Shown: positions 57,920-64,000 of the stretch, piece after piece | How positions within the stretch are numbered: position 1 is the stretch's first letter | Layout of the letters: the number at the start of each line of letters is the position of its first letter | From: Rhipicephalus microplus | Lineage: Eukaryota; Arthropoda; Arachnida; Ixodida; Ixodidae | Reading direction: 5' to 3' | DNA: 64,000 bases | NCBI RefSeq assembly: GCF_043290135.1 | Contig: NC_134704.1 | Coordinates: 11,649,001 to 11,713,000 of the forward strand | Notes under the pieces: model-generated | Seen by the model: only the letters and a program-made list of their open reading frames with translations | What the model was told of the DNA's origin: nothing | Databases searched by the model: none | Position numbers and translations under genes: made by a program

Positions 57920-58150
57920 CCCCGCCGCGGTGGTCTAGTGGCTAAGGTACTCGGATGCTGACCCGCAGGGCGCGGGTTCAAATCCTGGCTGCGGCGGCTG
58001 CATTTCCGATGGAGGCGGAAATGTTGTAGGCCCGTGTGCTCAGATTTGGGTGCACGTTAAAGAACCCCAGGTGGTCTAAATTTCCGGAGCCCTCCACTAC
58101 GGCGTCTCTCATAATCATATAGTGGTTTTGGGACGTTAAACCCCACATAT
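57920..58150 (+). mobile_element. tRNA-derived SINE (Ruka-like), full length, copy 11
   Basis: Head CCCCGCCGCGGTGGTCTAGT, B box GGGTTCAAATCC, complete body, short CACATAT tail. It is flanked by CGAAAATTCGGGG (57907-57919) and CGAAATTCGGGG (58151-58162), a target-site duplication with one A gained or lost. Confidence 0.95.
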
Positions 58151-58162
58151 CGAAATTCGGGG

Positions 58163-58930
58163 ATCCGTATATTCTGTACTGCAATCGCGGATTTTCTCTG
58201 TTACCTCAAAGCAAGTGAGCAAGTGGCCCTCGGAAAGCACCCATTGCTACTTCCGTTGTTCTGTTGCTAACTGCGATGTACTTAAAGCACGCATAAAATG
58301 ACATCACATTGGCGCAGGCAAGTTTGGTGTACTTCGCTTCCCTGCCTGTTCAGTTTCCAGCCCCGAAACAAGATATCGTAGCTGGTAATTAGTGGCAGCA
58401 CGAGAACAAAATAACGGAAGAGGCTTTCAAATTATCTCGCACCGAGATCCTATTAGGACGCTTGGACCGCCTTATTACCCGGCGCGAAATTTAATCGTTT
58501 CTAGCAAGGCTGACCAACAAGGCTGATGAGTTTTGGAAAGTTTTGCCCATTAGTGTGCTGCGTTGTTGAGCTGTTTACGATTCCTTTTAGTTGTTTCATT
58601 ATTGGAGCCTGTGTATCTCATCGTAAGTCGGGCCTTTCTTTTGCCGAGTTCGATTTCGGATGAATCCTAGACAACACGCGGCTGCGTATTTGCTTCTTTT
58701 TTCTGTAACAGCTGAGTGAAAATGCCCGGAAGAATGCGTAAATTGTGTAGTGTGTTGAGCGAGAAACAATTATCTTTTCTAAAAGTCATTACTGCACTAA
58801 CTTCGATCGAAGGTGATTAGAGTTGTAGATTACAGACTTGAAACTTGGTACCTTTAAGAAAAAAAAATGTACGTGGGGTAGAAAATCTTATCAGGACCGC
58901 TTGTCAGATCTTCAATATCTAAGAAACGTA
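58163..58930. other. no gene recognised
   Basis: AT-rich DNA. Nothing supported. Confidence 0.55.
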
Positions 58931-58999
58931 ACCTCTCCTTAGCTGTCTCCCTAATTTGGTGCCGTCAGCACCGAATTAGGGAGACAGCTAAGGAGAGGT
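58931..58999. repeat. 32-bp near-perfect hairpin with 5-nt loop, plus a tandem echo
   Basis: Arm 58931-58962 pairs with 58968-58999 with one mismatch, which would be a G-U wobble in the plus-strand RNA. The loop is CGTCA. The last part of the right arm, CTAAGGAGAGGTCAC, repeats at 59008-59022, directly before the ATG at 59024. Confidence 0.93.
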
Positions 59000-59023
59000 C
59001 ACGTCGGCTAAGGAGAGGTCACC

Positions 59024-59134
59024 ATGGCATCGGCAGTAAGCCAGAGGCCATGTGCCGAGAGCTTCACCTTTAGAGATGTTGAGCCGAAACCGTTAGATGC
59101 CAGTGTTGAAAATGGACCGCCGGTGCGAGCATGA
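59024..59134 (+). CDS. possible 36-residue microORF in strong Kozak context
   Basis: GTCACCATGG is a near-ideal animal start context. The frame runs MASAVSQRPCAESFTFRDVE... to TGA at 59132. No family is recognised, there is no signal peptide, and the length is within chance. It follows directly the hairpin and its echo, which would sit in its 5' leader. Confidence 0.15.
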   Translation: MASAVSQRPCAESFTFRDVEPKPLDASVENGPPVRA

Positions 59135-60601
59135 GAGATGCAAAAGATCATTAACCAATCGCGCCACCATATGGCGTCATGATGCCGTCACATATCACAA
59201 TAACGGGGCGTCATGTTACAAACTTAAGATGACCTAACATAATCACGTCATTACATCACACCATCGCCTGGTCACAGGTGGTAGATCCTGGAGGCAACGC
59301 AAAACCAGGGAAGGTACAGAAAGGCTCGCTGTGCCTCCCGTCATGGTGTCCGCGCAAAACCACGTCAGATGAGAAAAGATATCGGATGGTGTTGGAGGAC
59401 GATCAATACTGAAAAGAGAAAGCCTTCGTCGTCGAGTCATCTTCTAACCTTGTTATGCCCTCGTCACACAGGCAGCCTAAACTGCAGTTAACGTAACCGC
59501 GGTTCCCTTATGCTCACGGTACGCGAAACCGTGGCGATGCCATGCACTAGTCCCGGGTGAATGTAGAAAACCGATTTCAGTAACTTTGGTTTGGTGGTTA
59601 GGGTATGTTGCCACCTTTTAGTAAACCTTTTTTTTTAGATTAAGTTCATAAATTGGTTGCTATAGAATAGTCATTTTTGGTAAGTGATTGCTTGATGAAA
59701 AAAACAGCTGTTTAAAAAATATGTAAATTATGTTAGGCTAAAAAAATTTAAACTAACCTCAATTCAAATAATGATAATATCCAAACTTTGTCCAGTACGT
59801 GAAGGGTCATAAGTGCCGATCATGAGATACAACACGAAAATTGGCATGCCAGCAAAGTATATGTACATGCAAGCTTCGCAATGAACTAAAATATTTGCGC
59901 TGTCTTCAATATTTAATAGAGTACACTTGAAAAACCTAAAATTGGGTAATTTCATGTGATTACATTTCAGTCGAAGCCCAAGAACATCAAAAGTTATTCA
60001 TGTTTTTTCATCATTCTAATTCATTGCATACATAGATTACTCTTTCAAAACGAGGCCCGAGAAGTATCGTGGAAAAATATTGATTCATTAAAAAGTTATA
60101 ACCTTGCGTGCTGCAGAAAATAAAAACTAACAAATAAAAAACAACAAAAAACAACGAGAAAAACAAGAGAGAAAAAAAACAGCTTTCCAAGCCGTTATAT
60201 ATATCATTAGAAGGTTGCGAGTTACTAAAAGCCACCAGGCTTATAGGTGGGACTTTTCTTAACTGCCACGACTGCACCGGGAAAGTGCTTAGTCGACCTC
60301 AGCTTTTTTCGGGCTTCTTTTTAGTCGGTCATTCTTTGATGCCTGAAATTCTTCAAGTAAGTTTTGTCCCTGCTAAGGCAAGCTACTCGGGTGTAGAAAA
60401 CAGGATCAACACCAGCTTCCCTCAGATATCTAGCGCGGCATCATTTCTAAGCTCCCGAAATGACACATTGAAAATTTTAATTTAAATAAAACGGTGCTGC
60501 GCGCCTTCACAGAGACATAATGAGCGATAGGTTGCGAGAGCACCTCATTGCAACCTGCACTGCAGTTTTGGGGGTGGGGGGTTTTCATATACTCACTTCA
60601 T

Positions 60602-60605
<4 letters not shown>
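59135..60605. other. no gene recognised
   Basis: AT-rich DNA with A-runs. The 88-codon minus frame (60011-60277) is Phe-rich because of an A-rich plus strand. Confidence 0.55.

Positions 60606-60670
<65 letters not shown>
60606..60670 (+). repeat. (TA)n then (GATA)n microsatellite
   Basis: TA to about 60638, then GATA to about 60670. Confidence 0.97.
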
Positions 60671-60674
60671 TAGC

Positions 60675-60765
60675 CAATGAGATCCTCCGTGAGCGGTCAC
60701 AACGTGGTTTATTTCGACGTTTCGGCCTTGAGTCTGGCCTTCATCAGGATGGGAGATAAAAGCAG
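60675..60765 (+). mobile_element. possible Penelope-like element terminal fragment
   Basis: GTTTATTTCGACGTTTCGGC followed by CTGGCCTTCATCAGGATGGG resembles the conserved terminal hairpin-like word that I recall from Penelope-like elements (a GACGTTTCGGCC..GGCC pattern). No reverse transcriptase or GIY-YIG sequence accompanies it. Confidence 0.35.
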
Positions 60766-60846
60766 ATGGGAGATTTTTACAAACACATCCTGAACAAAGG
60801 GAAGACTCTGTACGCATACATTTGTTCAGAATGAATAAATAAATGA

Positions 60847-60852
<6 letters not shown>

Positions 60853-60920
<68 letters not shown>
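60853..60920 (+). repeat. (TA)n microsatellite at the left edge of the satellite
   Basis: Uninterrupted TA immediately before the first satellite sequence at 60921. Another TA tract at 61264-61310 separates two satellite segments. Confidence 0.95.
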
Positions 60921-60924
<4 letters not shown>

Positions 60925-61259
60925 GAAAGAAGTGTATACCTAAGGGCTCGTTTTTCCGTGTTTTAACACAATATTAATGAGATCTAACAGACAGTAATAC
61001 CAAGGAATGTACAGGGGAAGTTATTAGAACCAACGAAATGTAAATAAGAAGAAAAGAAAAGTGGATAAAAAACTAACCAGCCGTGAGCAGGAATCGAACC
61101 TACGACCTTCGAAGGTTATTCGAAGGTCGTAGGTTCGATTCCTGCTTACGGCTGGTTATTTTTTCATCCACTTTTTTTTTCTTCTTATTCACATTTCATT
61201 GGTTCTAATAACTTCCCCTGTACATTCCTTGGCATTACTGTCTGTTAGATGTCATTAAT

Positions 61260-61263
<4 letters not shown>
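60921..61263. repeat. fold-back of two truncated satellite units
   Basis: 60921-61113 is a minus-oriented partial unit and 61119-61263 a plus-oriented partial unit. They meet at a 5-nt spacer (GGTTA), each cut inside the tRNA-like gene at its TTCGAA anticodon-stem word. The inner 39-bp arms (61075-61113 and 61119-61157) differ at one base, and weaker complementarity extends to about 130 bp per arm. The 5' half of the tRNA-like gene is missing from both. Confidence 0.88.

Positions 61264-61310
<47 letters not shown>
61264..61310 (+). repeat. (TA)n microsatellite inside the satellite
   Basis: TA dinucleotides joining a plus partial unit to the minus-oriented units. Confidence 0.95.
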
Positions 61311-61315
<5 letters not shown>

Positions 61316-61400
61316 GTAATGCCAAGGAATGTACAGGGGAAGTTATTAAAACCAATGGAATGTAAATAAGAAGAAAGAAAAGTGGATGAAAAAATTACCA

Positions 61401-61472
61401 ACTGTGAGCAGGAATCGAACCTACGACCTTCGAATTACGCGTTCGATGCTCTAACCACTGAGCTATCACAGC
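61401..61472 (-). tRNA. tRNA-like gene in satellite unit (Thr-CGT reading), minus
   Basis: Same 72-nt cloverleaf as the plus units, with intact D-arm GCTC/GAGC. See 62721-62792 for the structure. Likely a tRNA-derived sequence and not a working tRNA gene. Confidence 0.4.
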
Positions 61473-61854
61473 GGCCCTCCCTCCATCCACTTTTTTGGGT
61501 TTATCTGTGAATTTAGAAGTAGGAGTGACAGTCAGCGCCATCTATAAGCCAAACAACGAGTGTGAAACACTCTTATGCGCATGTTTGGCGCCACGTAGCA
61601 CGTGAACTTATTATGAGCGGGCAGCTGATTAATTGTCCCTCTTATACAACCTAAACACACCAAGTCTGCCAGTACGAGACCCTCGTTCAATGAAATAAGG
61701 GAAAGAAGTGTATACCTAAGGGCTCGTTTTTCCGTGTTTTAACACAATATTAATGAGTTATAACAGACAGTAATGCCAAGGAATGTACAGGGGAAGTTAT
61801 TAAAACCAATGGAATGTAAATAAGAAGAAAGAAAAGTGGATGAAAAAATTACCA

Positions 61855-61926
61855 ACTGTGAGCAGGAATCGAACCTACGACCTTCGAATTACGCGTTCGA
61901 TGCTCTAACCACTGAGATATCACAGC
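61855..61926 (-). tRNA. tRNA-like gene with a disrupted D-stem, minus
   Basis: Exactly 454 bp from the previous one. A change in the D-stem (GATATCTCAG instead of GATAGCTCAG) breaks a pair, so this copy is less tRNA-like. Confidence 0.35.
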
Positions 61927-62266
61927 GGCCCTCCCTCCATCCACTTTTTTGGGTTTATCTGTGAATTTAGAAGTACGAGTGACAGTCTATATTGTGTTAA
62001 AACACGGAAAAACGAGCCCTTAGGTATACACTTGTTTCCCTTATTTCATTGAACGAGGGTCTCGTACTGGCAGACTTGGTGTGTTTAGGTTGTATAAGAG
62101 GGACAATTAATCAGCTGCCCGCTCATAATAAGTTCACGTGCTACGTGGCGCTAAACATGCGCATAAGAGTGTTTCACACTCGTTGTTTGGCTTATAGATG
62201 GCGCTGACTGTCACTCCTACTTCTAAATTCACAGATAAACCCAAAAAAGTGGATGGAGGGAGGGCC

Positions 62267-62338
62267 GCTGTGATAGCTCAGTGGTTAGAGCATGGAACGC
62301 GTAATTCGAAGGTCGTAGGTTCGATTCCTGCTCACAGT
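62267..62338 (+). tRNA. tRNA-like gene, edge unit, anticodon-stem mismatch
   Basis: As in 62721-62792 but with CATGGAACGC instead of CATCGAACGC, which breaks a pair of the anticodon stem. Confidence 0.35.
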
Positions 62339-62720
62339 TGGTAATTTTTTCATCCACTTTTCTTTCTTCTTATTTACATTCTATTGGTTTTAATAACTTC
62401 CCCTGTACATTCCTTGGCATTACTGTCTGTTATAACTCATTAATATTGTGTTAAAACACGGAAAAACGAGCCCTTAGGTATACACTTCTTTCCCTTATTT
62501 CATTGAACGAGGGTCTCGTACTGGCAGACTTGGTGTGTTTAGGTTGTATAAGAGGGACAATTAATCAGCTGCCCGCTCATAATAAGTTCACGTGCTACGT
62601 GGCGCCAAACATGCGCATAAGAGTGTTTCACACTCGTTGTTTGGCTTATAGATGGCGCTGACTGTCACTCCTACTTCTAAATTCACAGATAAACCCAAAA
62701 AAGTGGATGGAGGGAGGGCC

Positions 62721-62792
62721 GCTGTGATAGCTCAGTGGTTAGAGCATCGAACGCGTAATTCGAAGGTCGTAGGTTCGATTCCTGCTCACAGT
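62721..62792 (+). tRNA. tRNA-like gene in satellite unit (Thr-CGT reading)
   Basis: 72 nt fold as a cloverleaf: acceptor GCTGTGA/TCACAGT (one G-T), T8, A9, D-stem GCTC/GAGC with loop AGTGGTTA, A26, anticodon stem TCGAA/TTCGA, 7-nt loop CGCGTAA, 5-nt variable region, T-stem GTAGG/CCTGC with loop TTCGATT. Box A and box B are good and a T6 run (about 62799-62804) could terminate polymerase III. The anticodon would be CGT (Thr), but position 33 is G and not the near-universal U, so translation use is doubtful. It is probably the polymerase III promoter head of a SINE. Confidence 0.45.
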
Positions 62793-63174
62793 TGGTAATT
62801 TTTTCATCCACTTTTCTTTCTTCTTATTTACATTCCATTGGTTTTAATAACTTCCCCTGTACATTCCTTGGCATTACTGTCTGTTATAACTCATTAATAT
62901 TGTGTTAAAACAAGGAAAAACGAGCCCTTAGGTATACACTTCTTTCCCTTATTTCATTGAACGAGGGTCTCGTACTGGCAGACTTGGTGTGTTTAGGTTG
63001 TATAAGAGGGACAATTAATCAGCTGCCCGCTCATAATAAGTTCACGTGCTACGTGGCGCCAAACATGCGCATAAGAGTGTTTCACACTCGTTGTTTGGCT
63101 TATAGATGGCGCTGACTGTCACTCCTACTTCTAAATTCACAGATAAACCCAAAAAAGTGGATGGAGGGAGGGCC

Positions 63175-63246
63175 GCTGTGATAGCTCAGTGGTTAGAGCA
63201 TCGAACGCGTAATTCGAAGGTCGTAGGTTCGATTCCTGCTCACAGT
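63175..63246 (+). tRNA. tRNA-like gene in satellite unit (Thr-CGT reading)
   Basis: Identical to 62721-62792, 454 bp further on, followed by the same T6 run. Confidence 0.45.
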
Positions 63247-63628
63247 TGGTAATTTTTTCATCCACTTTTCTTTCTTCTTATTTACATTCCATTGGTTTTA
63301 ATAACTTCCCCTGTACATTCCTTGGCATTACTGTCTGTTATAACTCATTAATATTGTGTTAAAACACGGAAAAACGAGCCCTTAGGTATACACTTCTTTC
63401 CCTTATTTCATTGAACGAGGGTCTCGTACTGGCAGACTTGGTGTGTTTAGGTTGTATAAGAGGGACAATTAATCAGCTGCCCGCTCATAATAAGTTCACG
63501 TGCTACGTGGCGCCAAACATGCGCATAAGAGTGTTTCACACTCGTTGTTTGGCTTATAGATGGCGCTGACTGTCACTCCTACTTCTAAATTCACAGATAA
63601 ACCCAAAAAAGTGGATGGAGGGAGGGCC

Positions 63629-63700
63629 GCTGTGATAGCTCAGTGGTTAGAGCATCGAACGCGTAATTCGAAGGTCGTAGGTTCGATTCCTGCTCACAGT
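63629..63700 (+). tRNA. tRNA-like gene in satellite unit (Thr-CGT reading)
   Basis: Identical to 62721-62792, another 454 bp on, followed by the same T6 run. Confidence 0.45.
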
Positions 63701-64000
63701 TGGTAATTTTTTCATCCACTTTTCTTTCTTCTTATTTACATTCCATTGGTTTTAATAACTTCCCCTGTACATTCCTTGGCATTACTGTCTGTTATAACTC
63801 ATTAATATTGTGTTAAAACACGGAAAAACGAGCCCTTAGGTATACACTTCTTTCCCTTATTTCATTGAACGAGGGTCTCGTACTGGCAGACTTGGTGTGT
63901 TTAGGTTGTATAAGAGGGACAATTAATCAGCTGCCCGCTCATAATAAGTTCACGTGCTACGTGGCGCCAAACATGCGCATAAGAGTGTTTCACACTCGTT

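Larger units (their letters stand above)
61311..61988 (-). repeat. 454-bp satellite, minus-oriented segment (about 1.5 units)
   Basis: Corresponds to the reverse complement of the plus array. Two tRNA-like genes in minus orientation are spaced exactly 454 bp (61401 and 61855). The segment ends abruptly inside the unit at GAGTGACAGT, where plus-oriented units begin. Confidence 0.92.
61991..64000 (+). repeat. 454-bp satellite, plus-oriented tandem array (four units and a partial fifth)
   Basis: The word ATTGTGTTAAAACA starts units at 61991, 62445, 62899, 63353 and 63807, a constant 454-bp period. The array runs off the window edge. Units differ at only a few bases; the first unit has the most differences (for example CTTGTTTCC, GCGCTAAAC, CATGGAAC and ATTCTATTGG). 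Each unit has a non-tRNA part with GGGCTCGTT-type and ATAGATGGCGCTGACTGTCA words, then the tRNA-like gene, then a SINE-like tail with TTTTTT. Confidence 0.97.

Noticed and set aside
61991..64000. Satellite as a CRISPR-like array
   Set aside because: The period is constant, there are no variable spacers, and the organism is evidently an animal.

Overview
The window looks like repeat-dense, gene-poor nuclear DNA of a hard tick (Ixodidae). The main evidence is a dispersed tRNA-derived SINE with at least eleven recognisable copies, whose sequence resembles the SINE I remember as Ruka, described from ixodid ticks. The retroelement set (I-group and CR1/L2-like non-LTR elements, Ty3/Gypsy remnants, long TA/TG and TATC microsatellites) also fits a tick genome. 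The genus is not resolved. I recognise no host protein-coding gene, and the long open frames that are not retroelement ORFs are mostly microsatellite or antisense artefacts.

Layout. 1-11.6 kb: single-copy-looking AT-rich DNA with a decayed RNase H domain of a non-LTR element (2.0-2.6 kb, minus), a perfect 32-bp hairpin (3.3 kb), a long tRNA-Gly-containing repeat (5.1-5.8 kb), SINEs (6.9, 10.6 and a degenerate one at 11.5 kb) and a broken reading frame of charged repeats (8.8-9.3 kb, minus). 11.7-17.07 kb: a complete I-group non-LTR retrotransposon with both ORFs open and a 14-bp target-site duplication; it is the one clearly intact coding unit. 17.6-18.6 kb: a decayed CR1/L2-like reverse transcriptase (minus). 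20.3-23.6 kb: a mosaic of a truncated I-like 3' end, a second copy of the 5.1-kb repeat, a 150-bp-unit repeat ending in GATA, TA/TG tracts, a 38-bp hairpin, a 240-bp tandem duplication and a 338-bp retroelement tail with perfect target-site duplications.

23.6-44 kb: mostly unassigned DNA with CpG-rich patches (24.4, 29.4, 32.5, 40.3-41.7 and 42.5 kb), SINEs, and the second GATA/TATC-ended repeat, which carries a 532-bp TATC/TGTC tract. 44.5-51.4 kb: a decayed CR1/L2-like element split by two SINE copies, followed by two Ty3/Gypsy integrase remnants, one of them an internally deleted element with both LTRs partly visible. 52-60 kb: more SINEs with target-site duplications, a tRNA-like block and a 32-bp hairpin. 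60.9-64 kb: a satellite with a 454-bp unit, each unit holding a tRNA-like cloverleaf; it starts with fold-back and minus-oriented units and then runs head to tail in plus orientation to the window edge.

How it fits together. The window is a record of retrotransposition. SINEs presumably borrow the machinery of autonomous non-LTR elements such as the intact one here. The terminal satellite appears to have grown out of a second tRNA-derived SINE family, of which an old dispersed copy sits at 27.8-28.0 kb. The strongest leads are the tRNA-bearing satellite with its inversions, the intact I-group element, SINE copies truncated at the tRNA T-loop, and a repeat family whose microsatellite end has expanded in one copy.
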